Of a stretch of 64,000 bases of DNA, positions 50,263-58,031 are shown piece after piece. The notes beneath the pieces were generated by a model. It worked only from the letters and a program-made list of their open reading frames with translations, was not told where the DNA came from and did no database searches. A program made the position numbers and the translations under genes. The DNA is from VRUE01 sp963728365. Its GTDB lineage: Bacteria > Actinomycetota > Thermoleophilia > Solirubrobacterales > 70-9. The stretch spans positions 310,001-374,000 of the forward strand of contig CAVSJI010000001.1 in NCBI GenBank assembly GCA_963728365.1, written 5' to 3'. The first letter of the stretch is position 1; the number at the start of each line of letters is the position of its first letter.

Positions 50263-51267
50263 CTACCCGGTCGCCTCATAGCGCACCACCTCGCCGTCCT
50301 CGACTTCCCGTACCCGCCCCTCGTTGACCAGCAGGTCGGCGTGGCCGATCACCTCGGAGAGGGTCAGGTAGGCCTGGGTTACGGCGACGTTGCCCCAGAT
50401 GGCCTGGGCGATCTCGTAGCCGGTGCGGGGGCGCTCGGCGATCAGCCTGTGGATCTTCTCCTTGCGGCGCTCGTGCTTGGCGAGGCGGTCGTCGATCAGG
50501 GCGACGTGGTCGACGATCGGCTCGCCGTGACCGGAGAGGACGATCTCGGCGGGCATCTCGCGGGTCTTGCGCATCGACTCGATGTAGGTGACAAGGGCCT
50601 GGGGGCGCTCGTCCGAGCCGTCGAGCGGGCGGCTGATCAGCGGGTTGGAGGAGATGTGGGCGATCAGGTGGTCGGCGGCGAGCAGCAGGCGCCGCTGCTC
50701 GTCCCAGAAGATCGTGTCGGAGGGGCTGTGACCCGGCCGGTGCAGCGCCTGCAGCACGCGGTCGCCGAAGGGCAACAGCTGGCCGTCCTCGAGCGGGCGC
50801 GTCACCTCGGCCCGCGAGCCCCAGCCGCGGAAGCTGCGCGAGACGCTCTGCAGGGCGCGCGCCACCTCCTCGGGGATGCCGTTGCGCAGCATCAGGCCGA
50901 CCGCGAACTCGTCCTCGCGCTCGGCGTCCTCGCTGAAGTTCGCCAGCCGCTCGGCGGCGACCCCGAGCGCCGCAAGCTCGGCGCCGGAGCGCTGCACGAC
51001 GATCTCCGCCAGGCCGAGGTGGTCGATGTGCTGGTGGGTGATGACCAGCAGCTCGATGTCCTCGATCGCATGGCCGCGCTCGGCCAGCTGGGACTGCAGC
51101 TCGTCGAGCGCCTTGCCGGAATTCGGCCCGGTGTCGAGGAGCGTCAGCGGCTCGTCCTCGATCAGGTAGCAGTTGACCCGCCCGACCGCGAACGGGGTGG
51201 GGATGCGCAGGCAGTGGATCCCGGCGAGTGCGGCCTGCTCCAACGCCTGGTCCGGGCTGAGGGTCAC
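50263..51267 (-). CDS. Metallo-beta-lactamase-fold hydrolase with C-terminal winged helix
   Basis: 334 residues from the GTG at 51267, overlapping the phosphomannomutase stop by 4 bp; the frame is open further upstream only as a shadow. Metal ligands: THQHIDH gives His78, His80, Asp82 and His83; RPGHSPSD, AADHLI and SGHGEP supply the remaining ligand positions. The C-terminal 80 residues (RKEKIHRLIAERPRTGYEIA ...) look like the BLACT winged-helix domain of LACTB2-like proteins. Substrate unknown; members hydrolyse thioesters, RNA or lactones. Confidence 0.85.
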   Translation of the reverse strand: MTLSPDQALEQAALAGIHCLRIPTPFAVGRVNCYLIEDEPLTLLDTGPNSGKALDELQSQLAERGHAIEDIELLVITHQHIDHLGLAEIVVQRSGAELAALGVAAERLANFSEDAEREDEFAVGLMLRNGIPEEVARALQSVSRSFRGWGSRAEVTRPLEDGQLLPFGDRVLQALHRPGHSPSDTIFWDEQRRLLLAADHLIAHISSNPLISRPLDGSDERPQALVTYIESMRKTREMPAEIVLSGHGEPIVDHVALIDDRLAKHERRKEKIHRLIAERPRTGYEIAQAIWGNVAVTQAYLTLSEVIGHADLLVNEGRVREVEDGEVVRYEATG

Positions 51268-52646
51268 GCCCGGATCAGCCCCAGCACCTCGTCTCGCCGC
51301 CCCTCCATGTCCTCGTGCGAGACGAGCGACTCGAGGTTGAGGCGCAGCAGCGGCTCGGTGTTCGAGGGCCGCACGTTGAAGTGCCAATCCTCGTAGTCGA
51401 CCGAGACCCCGTCGAGCGTCGTCTGCTGCCCGTCGGCGTAGCGCTCGGCAATCTCGGCCATCTTCGCCTCCTGGTCGGCGACCTCGGAGTTGATCTCGCC
51501 GGAGATGAAGTAGCGCGAGCGGAACTCGGCCATCAGCTCGGCCAGCGAGCGCCCGTCGACCGAGAGCAGCTCGAGCATCAGCAGCGCCGGGATCGTCCCC
51601 GAGTCCGCGCACCAGAAGTCGCGGAAGTAGTAGTGACCGGAGACCTCGCCGCCGAAGACCGCCCCCTCCTCGCGCATCCGCTGCTTGAAGAAGGCGTGAC
51701 CAACGCGCGAGAGGTCCGAGCGGCCACCCTCGACGGCGACCAGGTCGGGGACGGCGCGGCTCGAGCGCGGGTCGTAGAGGATCGTCGCGCCGGGCTCCTT
51801 GGTGAGCGCCGCCCGCGCCAGCAGGGCGCAGATGAAGTCGCCGTCGCAGAACTCGCCCGCGTCGTCGATGAAGAAGCAGCGGTCGGCGTCGCCGTCCCAG
51901 GCGATGCCGAGGTCGGCGCCCGAGGAGCGCACCCGCTCGATGATCATCGCCCGGTTCTCAGGCAGCAGCGGGTTGGGCTCGTGGTCGGGGAACTCGCCAT
52001 CGGGCTCGAAGTACATCTGCTCGAGGTCGAGGCCCAGCTCGCCGAGGATCGGGCCGACCATCGGTCCGGACATCCCGTTGCCGCCGTCGACGACGACCCT
52101 CATCGGGCTCACCCTGGAGGGGTCGATGAAGGACAGGGCGCGGGCGCGGTACTCGTCCCAGACGTCAACCTCCTCAAAGGAGCCGCCGCCGGGGGCGTGG
52201 CCCAGACCCGCCTCGATCTCGCGCCGCACGTCGCCGATCCCGGCATCGCCGGAGAGCGCCAGCGCTCCCTCGCGAATCAGCTTCACCCCGGTGTAGGCCT
52301 TCGGGTTGTGCGAGGCGGTTACCATCGCCCCGCCGTCCAGCTCGCGCGAGCCGACGAGGTAATAGAGCATCTCGGTGGCGACCATCCCCGCGTCGAGCAC
52401 CGTCGCCCCCTCGAAGATCAACCCGTCGCGCAGCTCCGCCGCCATCGCCGGCGCCGTGAGCCGCATGTCGCGTCCCAAGCCAACCCGCAGCTCGCTCGGC
52501 TGCTTGCCGCGCAGACGGGCCAGGACGCGGGCGAAGGCGCGGCCGATCGCGTGGGCGGTCGTCTCGTCCATCTCCGACCCGTACAGCCCGCGGATGTCGT
52601 ACGCCTTGAAGATCCCCGGCGGCGCCAGGATCGGTTCTCCACTCAC
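51264..52646 (-). CDS. manB: Phosphomannomutase/phosphoglucomutase
   Basis: 460 residues from the GTG at 52646; the frame is open to 52700 but the conserved protein begins with IFKAYDIRGLYG. Active-site serine is Ser112 in TASHNP, the metal loop is DGDADR, the sugar-specificity loop is GEVSGHYYF and the phosphate-binding loop is RPSNTEPLLR: all four signature loops of the alpha-D-phosphohexomutase family. It interconverts the 6- and 1-phosphates of mannose or glucose, feeding GDP-mannose or NDP-glucose pathways, which the surface-glycan genes here require. The GEVSG loop is the PMM/PGM type rather than the phosphoglucosamine mutase type. Confidence 0.9.
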   Translation of the reverse strand: MSGEPILAPPGIFKAYDIRGLYGSEMDETTAHAIGRAFARVLARLRGKQPSELRVGLGRDMRLTAPAMAAELRDGLIFEGATVLDAGMVATEMLYYLVGSRELDGGAMVTASHNPKAYTGVKLIREGALALSGDAGIGDVRREIEAGLGHAPGGGSFEEVDVWDEYRARALSFIDPSRVSPMRVVVDGGNGMSGPMVGPILGELGLDLEQMYFEPDGEFPDHEPNPLLPENRAMIIERVRSSGADLGIAWDGDADRCFFIDDAGEFCDGDFICALLARAALTKEPGATILYDPRSSRAVPDLVAVEGGRSDLSRVGHAFFKQRMREEGAVFGGEVSGHYYFRDFWCADSGTIPALLMLELLSVDGRSLAELMAEFRSRYFISGEINSEVADQEAKMAEIAERYADGQQTTLDGVSVDYEDWHFNVRPSNTEPLLRLNLESLVSHEDMEGRRDEVLGLIRA

Positions 52647-52659
52647 CCCGCAACCCCCT

Positions 52660-52704
52660 TCCGGTGCGCCTTTTCCACCCATAGGATGGAAAAGGCGCAC
52701 CGGA
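52660..52704. repeat. Palindromic element, family B, copy 1
   Basis: Perfect 18-bp arms (TCCGGTGCGCCTTTTCCA and its complement) around a 9-bp loop containing CCCATAGGA. It lies between the HIT gene's 3' end and the phosphomannomutase gene's 5' end, so it may double as a terminator for the HIT gene. A related copy is at 56975-57021. Confidence 0.8.
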
Positions 52705-52731
52705 GCGTCGTCTTGGCGAGCCGGACGGCGC

Positions 52732-53220
52732 TCAAAATGCCCCCTTCAGCGCCTCGTAGCTCTGCTCCAGCGTTTGCGGCATCACCCGCGTGTCGGCGAT
52801 CACCGGCATGAAATTCGTGTCGCCGCCCCAGCGGGGCACGACGTGCATGTGGATGTGGTGCTCGACCCCGGCTCCGGCCACCCTCCCCTGGTTGAAGCCG
52901 ACGTTGAAGCCGTGCGGGTCATAGGCGTCCTCGAGGCGGCTCATCGCCCGCTGGGCCAATCCCATCATCTCCACCACGGTCTCGCCCGGCAGCTCCTGGA
53001 TGCGCCCGATGTGCTCGTAGGGCGCCACCATCAGGTGCCCGTTCGTGTAGGGGAAGAGGTTGAGGATCACGAAGGCCCGCTCGCCGCGGTGAACGATCAG
53101 GCTCGCCTCGTCATCGCCCTGCGCCGGCTTGGCGCAGAAGATGCACTGCTCCTCGCTGTCCTTGGCTGCGTCCTTCACGTAGGCGAGGCGCCAGGGCGCC
53201 CAGATCCGAAAGTTGGCCAC
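52732..53220 (-). CDS. HIT-family nucleotide hydrolase/transferase
   Basis: 162 residues. The histidine triad is HIHMHVV, with His122, His124 and His126, preceded by a conserved NLFPYTNGHLMVAPYEH; Cys26 and Cys29 (CIFC) plus His residues may hold a zinc. This is the HIT group near Ap4A hydrolase/phosphorylase, acting on dinucleoside polyphosphates or AMP conjugates in the cytoplasm. It sits between CorA and the phosphomannomutase gene, separated from both by palindromic elements, so it is probably monocistronic. Confidence 0.9.
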   Translation of the reverse strand: MANFRIWAPWRLAYVKDAAKDSEEQCIFCAKPAQGDDEASLIVHRGERAFVILNLFPYTNGHLMVAPYEHIGRIQELPGETVVEMMGLAQRAMSRLEDAYDPHGFNVGFNQGRVAGAGVEHHIHMHVVPRWGGDTNFMPVIADTRVMPQTLEQSYEALKGAF

Positions 53221-53238
53221 AGCCGCCCATCCTATTCG

Positions 53239-53292
53239 GGGACGTGCCGCCCCTTAGGTACCACCCGTGGCCCCCAAAGGACGGAACGTCCC
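53239..53292. repeat. Palindromic element, family A, degenerate copy (inverted orientation)
   Basis: 54 bp bounded by GGGACGT and ACGTCCC. Read on the minus strand it shares GGGACGT.CCG, GGTACCTA and GGGCGGCACGTCCC with the two other copies, but its arms pair only partly. Directly abuts the next copy with a 9-bp spacer. Confidence 0.6.
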
Positions 53293-53301
53293 AGGGTCAC
53301 C

Positions 53302-53355
53302 GGGACGTGCCGCAACTTGTGTACCTATACGGGCCGCTAAGTTGCGGCACGTCCC
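53302..53355. repeat. Palindromic element, family A, complete copy
   Basis: 54 bp with perfect 17-bp arms (GGGACGTGCCGCAACTT and its complement) and a 20-bp loop with GTGTACCTATACGGGCCGCT. It begins 4 bp after the CorA stop codon, so it may act as an mRNA end structure, but the same element also occurs near 59776 by a tRNA gene, so it is not simply a gene-specific terminator. Confidence 0.85.
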
Positions 53356-53359
53356 CGGG

Positions 53360-54367
53360 CTAGAGCCAGCGGCGGCGGCGGAAGAAGAGGACCAGGCCGA
53401 TCAGGATTGCGGCCATCACGGCGAGGACGGCGAAGAAGCCCGCCTCGTTGTGTTCGAAGGGGACCCAGGAGTTCATCCCCATGATGCTCGCGATCAGGGT
53501 CAGCGGCAGGATCACGACGCTGATCGAGGTGAGCACGCGGAGGATGTCGTTGAGGTGGTGGGAGATCACCGCCTCGTTGGTCTCCTCGAGCGCGACGACG
53601 ACCTCCTTGTAGTTCTTGAGCATGTCCCAGATCCGCTCGTGCGCGTCGACGATGTCGTCGAAGTAGATCTCGAGGTCGAGGTCGGTGGCCAGGTAGCGCT
53701 GCTTGACCTTCTCCAGGTCGTGCAGGACCGGCCGCTGCGGGCGGATCACCTTGCGGAAGTTGATGATCTCCTGCTTGACGTTGGAGATGTCGCGGACGAC
53801 CTCGTCGGAGCGCCCCTCGAAGATGTCGTCCTCGAGCGCGTCGAGCTTGTTGCCGATCTTGCGCAGCATCGGGAAGCAGTAGTCGAAGCTGTCGTCGACC
53901 AGCCGGTAGAGCAGGTAGCCCGAGCCGCGCGAGAAGAGCTGCTCGCGCAGCTCCTCCTTGGAGCGGCAGCGCTCGAAGAGGTACTCGACCGGCTGCAGCG
54001 GCTGGTTTGGGATCGTCACCAGGTAGCCGGGCCCGACGAAGAGGTCGAGCTCGCCGGTGCCCAGCCGCCCCGCCGCCGGATCGAAGATCGGGAAGTGGAG
54101 GACGATGAAGAGGTAGTCGTCGTAGACGTCGATCTTCGGCCGCTGGTTGCGGGAGAGCACGTCCTCGAGGTCGAGCGCGTGGAAGTCGAAGTTCTCTTCC
54201 AGCCAGGCGCGCTCCAGAGCGCCGGGGCGCTCGATCTTCACCCAGCGCAGGCCGGAGGAGTCGATCTGCTCGACCTGCGGCGCCTGCGGCTCGACCTGCG
54301 CCGCGGCGCCGATCAGCTCATCGCGCCGCGCGGTCCGTCGCAGCCTGGGCTTCGGAAGGTTCGGCAT
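53360..54367 (-). CDS. corA: CorA-type magnesium/cobalt transporter
   Basis: 335 residues. The C-terminal pair of membrane helices is VLTSISVVILPLTLIASIMGMN and AGFFAVLAVMAAILIGLVLFF, with the signature GMN at about residues 303-305 and MGMNSWVPF loop between them. The large N-terminal cytoplasmic funnel, including SGYLLYRLVDDSFDYCFPML and a long coiled-coil helix, matches CorA. Forms a pentameric Mg2+ channel. The C-terminus ends RRRRWL, typical of the family's basic tail. Divergent from the riboswitch-thrC unit. Confidence 0.92.
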   Translation of the reverse strand: MPNLPKPRLRRTARRDELIGAAAQVEPQAPQVEQIDSSGLRWVKIERPGALERAWLEENFDFHALDLEDVLSRNQRPKIDVYDDYLFIVLHFPIFDPAAGRLGTGELDLFVGPGYLVTIPNQPLQPVEYLFERCRSKEELREQLFSRGSGYLLYRLVDDSFDYCFPMLRKIGNKLDALEDDIFEGRSDEVVRDISNVKQEIINFRKVIRPQRPVLHDLEKVKQRYLATDLDLEIYFDDIVDAHERIWDMLKNYKEVVVALEETNEAVISHHLNDILRVLTSISVVILPLTLIASIMGMNSWVPFEHNEAGFFAVLAVMAAILIGLVLFFRRRRWL

Positions 54368-54508
54368 CGCTGGGGCCGATCTTGTCGTGAGGCTGGGCGG
54401 ACATAGGTGAGGACAAGGTTAAACGTGCGGGGCGATCGTCGGTGGGCGATCCGTTCCAGGGCATTCCTTTGTGAGTTTGTACGCGACGATTTCGGCGGGA
54501 GCCGCTGC

Positions 54509-54514
54509 TATAGT
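54509..54514 (+). promoter_or_regulatory. Possible -10 box (TATAGT) of the thrC leader
   Basis: TATAGT lies 16 bp before the riboswitch P1 helix, a suitable distance for transcription to begin near 54520. No good -35 match is visible at 16-18 bp upstream, so this is weak. The 54368-54508 stretch has nothing else apart from the divergent CorA start. Confidence 0.35.
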
Positions 54515-54530
54515 CGGCGGCACATAAGCG

Positions 54531-54646
54531 CCACATCAAGAGGGGTGGAGGGAACTGGCCCGTAGAAGCCCCGGCAACCACCTCGGACCTCGGTTCGAGA
54601 CAGGTGCCAACTCCAGCAGGTCAAGTCAAAGGCCTGGAAGATGTGG
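54531..54646 (+). ncRNA. SAM-I (S-box) riboswitch
   Basis: The core AGAGGGGTGGAGGGAACTGG, then CCCGTAGAAGCCCCGGCAACC, then GGTGCCAACTCCAGC appear in the order of the SAM-I family. P1 is closed by CCACATC (54531-54537) and GATGTGG (54640-54646). The 3' strand of P1 can instead pair through GTGGGG with CCCCAC of the terminator that follows, giving a conventional transcription-attenuation switch: SAM bound, terminator forms, downstream gene off. Located directly ahead of thrC. Confidence 0.92.
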
Positions 54647-54663
54647 GGAGATGTCCGATCGGA

Positions 54664-54691
54664 CCTCTGCCCCACAGGCGGAGGTTTTTTT
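54664..54691 (+). terminator. Riboswitch-controlled intrinsic terminator
   Basis: CCTCTGCC (54664-54671) pairs with GGCGGAGG (54677-54684) around a 5-base loop and is followed by seven T residues (54685-54691). It is the expression platform of the SAM-I riboswitch. Confidence 0.88.
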
Positions 54692-54715
54692 GTTGGAGAC
54701 GGAAAGCGAGATCGG

Positions 54716-55948
54716 ATGTCTGTTCAGAACCTGAAGTGCAAGGAGTGCGGGGCCACCTACGACTTGGGCGCCCACTTCGCCTGCGAGAGCTGCTTCGGCC
54801 CGCTGGAAGTGGCCTACGACCATTCGGGCCTCGACGCGGCCGAGGTGAAGCGCAAGATCCAGGCCGGCTCGCAGGGGATCTGGCGCTACGCCGACTTCCT
54901 GCCGTTCGAGGGTCGCCCCGGCGACCCGCTGGAGCCGGGCTTCACGCCGCTGCTGCGGGCCGAGCGGCTCGCCGAGCGGCTCGGGGTCGAGGCCGAGATC
55001 TGGATCAAGAACGACGCCGCCAATCCGACCCACTCCTTCAAGGACCGGGTGGTCGCGGTCGCCGTCGCCAAGGCGCGCGAGCTCGGCTTCGAGACGGTCG
55101 CCTGCGCCTCGACCGGCAACCTCGCCAACGCGGTCGCCGCCCACGCCGCCGCGGCCGGGCTCGACTCCTACGTCTTCGTCCCCGCCAACCTCGAGGAGCA
55201 GAAGCTGCTCGCCACCGGCGTCTACGGCACCAACCTGGTCGGCGTGCGTGGCAACTACGACGACGTCAACCGGCTCTGCACGCAACTCGCCGAAACCCGC
55301 CCCTGGGCCTTCGTCAACGTCAACCTGCGCCCCTTCTACGCCGAGGGCTCGAAGACCCTCGCCTATGAGACCGCCGAGCAGCTCGGCTGGCAGCTGCCCG
55401 ACCGGGTCGTCTGCCCGATCGCCTCCGGCTCGCTCTTCACCAAGGTCGGCCGCGGCTTCCAGGAGTGGCTCGACGTCGGCCTGGTCGAGGGCGAGCTGCC
55501 GGTCTTCAACGGCGCCCAGGCGGAGGGCTGCAGCCCGGTCGCCACGGCCTTCGCCGAAGGCTGGGACGTCTGCAAGCCGCAGCGCCCGGACACGATCGCC
55601 AAGAGCCTGGCGATCGGCGACCCGGCGGACGGCCCCTACGCGGTCGAGCACGCCCGCCGCACCGGCGGCGCGATCGACGCAGTCGACGACGCCGAGATCC
55701 GCGACGCGATCCGCCTGCTCGCCGAGACCACCGGAATCTTCACCGAGACCGCCGGCGGCGTCACCGTCGGCGTGCTGCGCAAGCTGGCCGAACGCGGCGA
55801 GATCGGCGCCGGCGAGCGGGTCGTCGTCTACATCACCGGGGAGGGCCTGAAGACGCTCGACGCGACCCGCGATAGCTTCCAGATGCACGAGATCGACCCC
55901 GCCCTCGAGAGCTTCGAGTCCGAGTTTGCCCAGGAGGTAGCCGTCTGA
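54716..55948 (+). CDS. thrC: Threonine synthase (or ThrC-like PLP enzyme)
   Basis: 410 residues from the ATG at 54716, just after the attenuator; an ATG at 54641 is in frame but sits inside the riboswitch. The N-terminus is a zinc-ribbon-like element (Cys8, Cys11, Cys23, Cys26). The PLP lysine is Lys109 in NPTHSFKDR, and ASTGNLANAVAAHAA is the pyridoxal-phosphate-binding loop. It matches the fold type II threonine synthases that turn O-phosphohomoserine into threonine. The SAM-I riboswitch and the coupled CysO-like gene (TGATG overlap, with AGGAGG 8 bp before it) are odd for a pure threonine enzyme, and raise the possibility of a role in homocysteine/methionine supply. Confidence 0.88.
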   Translation: MSVQNLKCKECGATYDLGAHFACESCFGPLEVAYDHSGLDAAEVKRKIQAGSQGIWRYADFLPFEGRPGDPLEPGFTPLLRAERLAERLGVEAEIWIKNDAANPTHSFKDRVVAVAVAKARELGFETVACASTGNLANAVAAHAAAAGLDSYVFVPANLEEQKLLATGVYGTNLVGVRGNYDDVNRLCTQLAETRPWAFVNVNLRPFYAEGSKTLAYETAEQLGWQLPDRVVCPIASGSLFTKVGRGFQEWLDVGLVEGELPVFNGAQAEGCSPVATAFAEGWDVCKPQRPDTIAKSLAIGDPADGPYAVEHARRTGGAIDAVDDAEIRDAIRLLAETTGIFTETAGGVTVGVLRKLAERGEIGAGERVVVYITGEGLKTLDATRDSFQMHEIDPALESFESEFAQEVAV

Positions 55949-56220
55949 TGCCAGTCACCGTGAAGATCCCGACCCAGCTGCGGGCCGCCACCGGCGGCGA
56001 GGCCGAGCTGGAGGTCAGCGGCGCGACCGTCGGCGAGGTGCTCGACGCCGTCTTCGAGGCGCACGACGGGTTGCGCGAGCGCATAACCCAGGACGGCGAC
56101 CTGCGCCGCTTCGTCAACGTCTACGTCGCCGGCGAGGACATCCGCTTTCAGGACGGGCTGGCGACCAAGATCGACGATGGCGCCGAGGTCACGATCCTGC
56201 CTGCGGTCGCGGGCGGTTGA
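55948..56220 (+). CDS. cysO: CysO/MoaD/ThiS-like ubiquitin-fold sulfur carrier
   Basis: 90 residues ending in the diglycine AVAGG, so no processing is needed before activation. PTQLRAATGGEAELEVSG, RFVNVYVAGEDIRFQDGLAT and EVTILPAVAGG closely resemble Mycobacterium tuberculosis CysO, which carries sulfur as a C-terminal thiocarboxylate for cysteine synthesis. A ribosome-binding site (CAGGAGG) and a TGATG overlap with thrC mean the two are made together. The activating E1-like enzyme (MoeZ/ThiF-type) and CysM are not in this window. Confidence 0.85.
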   Translation: MPVTVKIPTQLRAATGGEAELEVSGATVGEVLDAVFEAHDGLRERITQDGDLRRFVNVYVAGEDIRFQDGLATKIDDGAEVTILPAVAGG

Positions 56221-56972
56221 GGCCAGTCTCGAACGCGGTGGAGCCTCCAACCGTGGTCATTCTCTGCGGCGGCAGGGGGACCCGGCTGCGGGAGCGGACC
56301 GAGACGATTCCCAAGGCGTTGGTCGAGATCGGGGGAAAGCCGATCGTCTGGCATGTGATCGGGATCTATGCGGCGCAGGGGTTTGAGGACTTCTTGCTTG
56401 CCACTGGGTATCTCGGGGAGGCAGTGGCGGAGTTCGTGGCGGGGGAGGACTGGCCTGAGGGCGTTGAGGTCGCTTGCGTGGACACTGGATTGGATACGCC
56501 GACGGGAGGGCGGATTGCGCGGTTGGGAGAGCGGCTCGAGGGTGGGACTTTCTGCGCTACCTATGCGGATGGGGTGGCCGATGTGGACTTGGGTCGACTG
56601 ATCGACGGGCACCGCGAGAGCGGAGCGCTTGGCACGGTGACGGTCGTCCAACCTCACCTGCAGTGGGGCGTGGCGGAGATCGGGGACGACGACCGGGTTG
56701 AGGGGTTCGTCGAGAAGCCGCGCAGCGAACACTGGATCAACGGGGGGTTCTTCTGCTTCGAGCCGGGGGCGCTCGACTACCTCGATGAGGATTCGGTGCT
56801 CGAGCGCGATCCTTTGCAGAGGCTCGCAGCGGACGGACAGCTGCAGGCCTACCGTCACGAGGGCTTCTGGGACTGCATGGACACCTACAAGGACGCCGTC
56901 GAGCTCAACGACCTCTGGGCCTCAGGCAGCGCACCATGGTCAACCTTGGCCGCGAGCGAGCTGGCCCGATGA
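56217..56972 (+). CDS. rfbF: Sugar-1-phosphate nucleotidyltransferase, RfbF-like (glucose-1-P cytidylyltransferase)
   Basis: 251 residues from the TTG at 56217, which overlaps the CysO stop (TTGA); a GTG at 56238 is an alternative that still includes the whole domain. ILCGGRGTRLRERTETIPKAL is the nucleotide-binding loop (given as a region; signature GGxGTRL..T...PK). The C-terminal GFWDCMDTYKDAVELNDLW matches the FWxxMDTxxD region of RfbF, the first enzyme of CDP-deoxysugar synthesis. The next gene is a dehydratase that fits the second step. A glucose-1-phosphate thymidylyltransferase role is possible. Confidence 0.8.
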   Translation: MRPVSNAVEPPTVVILCGGRGTRLRERTETIPKALVEIGGKPIVWHVIGIYAAQGFEDFLLATGYLGEAVAEFVAGEDWPEGVEVACVDTGLDTPTGGRIARLGERLEGGTFCATYADGVADVDLGRLIDGHRESGALGTVTVVQPHLQWGVAEIGDDDRVEGFVEKPRSEHWINGGFFCFEPGALDYLDEDSVLERDPLQRLAADGQLQAYRHEGFWDCMDTYKDAVELNDLWASGSAPWSTLAASELAR

Positions 56973-56974
56973 GG

Positions 56975-57021
56975 TTCCGGTGCGCCTTTTGCGGTCTATG
57001 CCCACAAAAAGCGCACCGGAA
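56975..57021. repeat. Palindromic element, family B, copy 2
   Basis: TTCCGGTGCGCCTTTTGCG and its near-complement flank a loop with TCTATG; 14 of the outer base pairs match copy 1 at 52660-52704. It sits in the 61-bp gap between the nucleotidyltransferase and the dehydratase. Confidence 0.75.
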
Positions 57022-57033
57022 GGGCGCGGCGCG

Positions 57034-58029
57034 ATGAATCGGTCGCTGGTGACGGGTGCGCATGGGTTCGTGGCCTCGCATCTGGTTGGGGCGCTGCTGG
57101 CACGCGGGGACGCCGTGCGGGTGCTGGATCGGCCGGATCCGCGGACGGCGGACGTGGGGGGGCTGCGGCGTTCCGGACTGGACCTGCTTGGGCTGCGCGA
57201 CGAGGTCGAGCTGGCCGAGGGCGACCTGCGGGACGCGGAGGCCGTCGCTGCCGCCGTCGCGGGCTGCGACTCCGTCTTCCACCTCGCCGCCCAGACGATC
57301 GTCGGGGTTGCCCGCCGCTCTCCCGCCGAGACCTTCGAGGTCAACGTACGCGGCGCCTGGAACGTCTTCGAGGCCTGCCGCGACCACGACGTCGCTCGCA
57401 CCGTCTTCGCCTCCTCCGACAAGGCCTACGGCTCGAGTCCCGAGCTGCCCTACCGCGAGGACTTCCCCCTGCGTGCCTCCTACCCGTACGACGCCAGCAA
57501 GGCAGCGGCCGACATCGTCGCCCGCAGCTACGCGCACGCCTACGGCCTGCCTCTTGCGGTCACCCGATTCGCCAACATCTACGGTGGCGGGGACCTCAAC
57601 TTCTCGCGTCTGATTCCCGAGACGACGATCGCCGTGCTCGACGGGCGTCGGCCGCAGATCCGCTCCGACGGCAGCCCCGAGCGCGACTTCCTCCACGTCG
57701 ATGACTCCGTCTCCGCCTACCTGGCGATCGAGGCGGCGCTCGACGACGAGGCAGCCAGGGGGGAGGCCTTCAACGCCGGTGGCGAGCACCCGCACTCGGT
57801 GCGCGAGGTGGTAGGGGAGATCGCGGCGGCGGCGGAGGCCGGGATCGAGCCCGAGTACCTCGGCGAGGGCACCCCCGATGGCGAGATCGACCGCCAGTTC
57901 GTCGACTCGACCAAGCTCCGCGAGCTGACCGGTTGGCGCCCGCAGGTCGACTTGGCCGACGGCCTGCGCCAGACCCTCGCCTGGTACGGCGCCCACCCGG
58001 AGGCCCGACCCGCGAAGCTGGCGGCCTAG
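57034..58029 (+). CDS. NAD-dependent sugar-nucleotide dehydratase/epimerase (CDP-glucose 4,6-dehydratase-like)
   Basis: 331 residues from the ATG at 57034. TGAHGFVASHL is the NAD loop, DKAYGSS near residue 130 the catalytic Ser region and YPYDASK the Tyr-x3-Lys pair. NIYGGGDLNFSRLIPETT resembles the GGGDW..DRLIPD stretch of CDP-glucose 4,6-dehydratases (RfbG), which fits the RfbF-like gene upstream. The end of the protein, though, diverges from RfbG (it has ERDFLHVDD like epimerases), so substrate is uncertain. The shadow frame open to 56698 is not used. Confidence 0.82.
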   Translation: MNRSLVTGAHGFVASHLVGALLARGDAVRVLDRPDPRTADVGGLRRSGLDLLGLRDEVELAEGDLRDAEAVAAAVAGCDSVFHLAAQTIVGVARRSPAETFEVNVRGAWNVFEACRDHDVARTVFASSDKAYGSSPELPYREDFPLRASYPYDASKAAADIVARSYAHAYGLPLAVTRFANIYGGGDLNFSRLIPETTIAVLDGRRPQIRSDGSPERDFLHVDDSVSAYLAIEAALDDEAARGEAFNAGGEHPHSVREVVGEIAAAAEAGIEPEYLGEGTPDGEIDRQFVDSTKLRELTGWRPQVDLADGLRQTLAWYGAHPEARPAKLAA

Positions 58030-58031
58030 CC

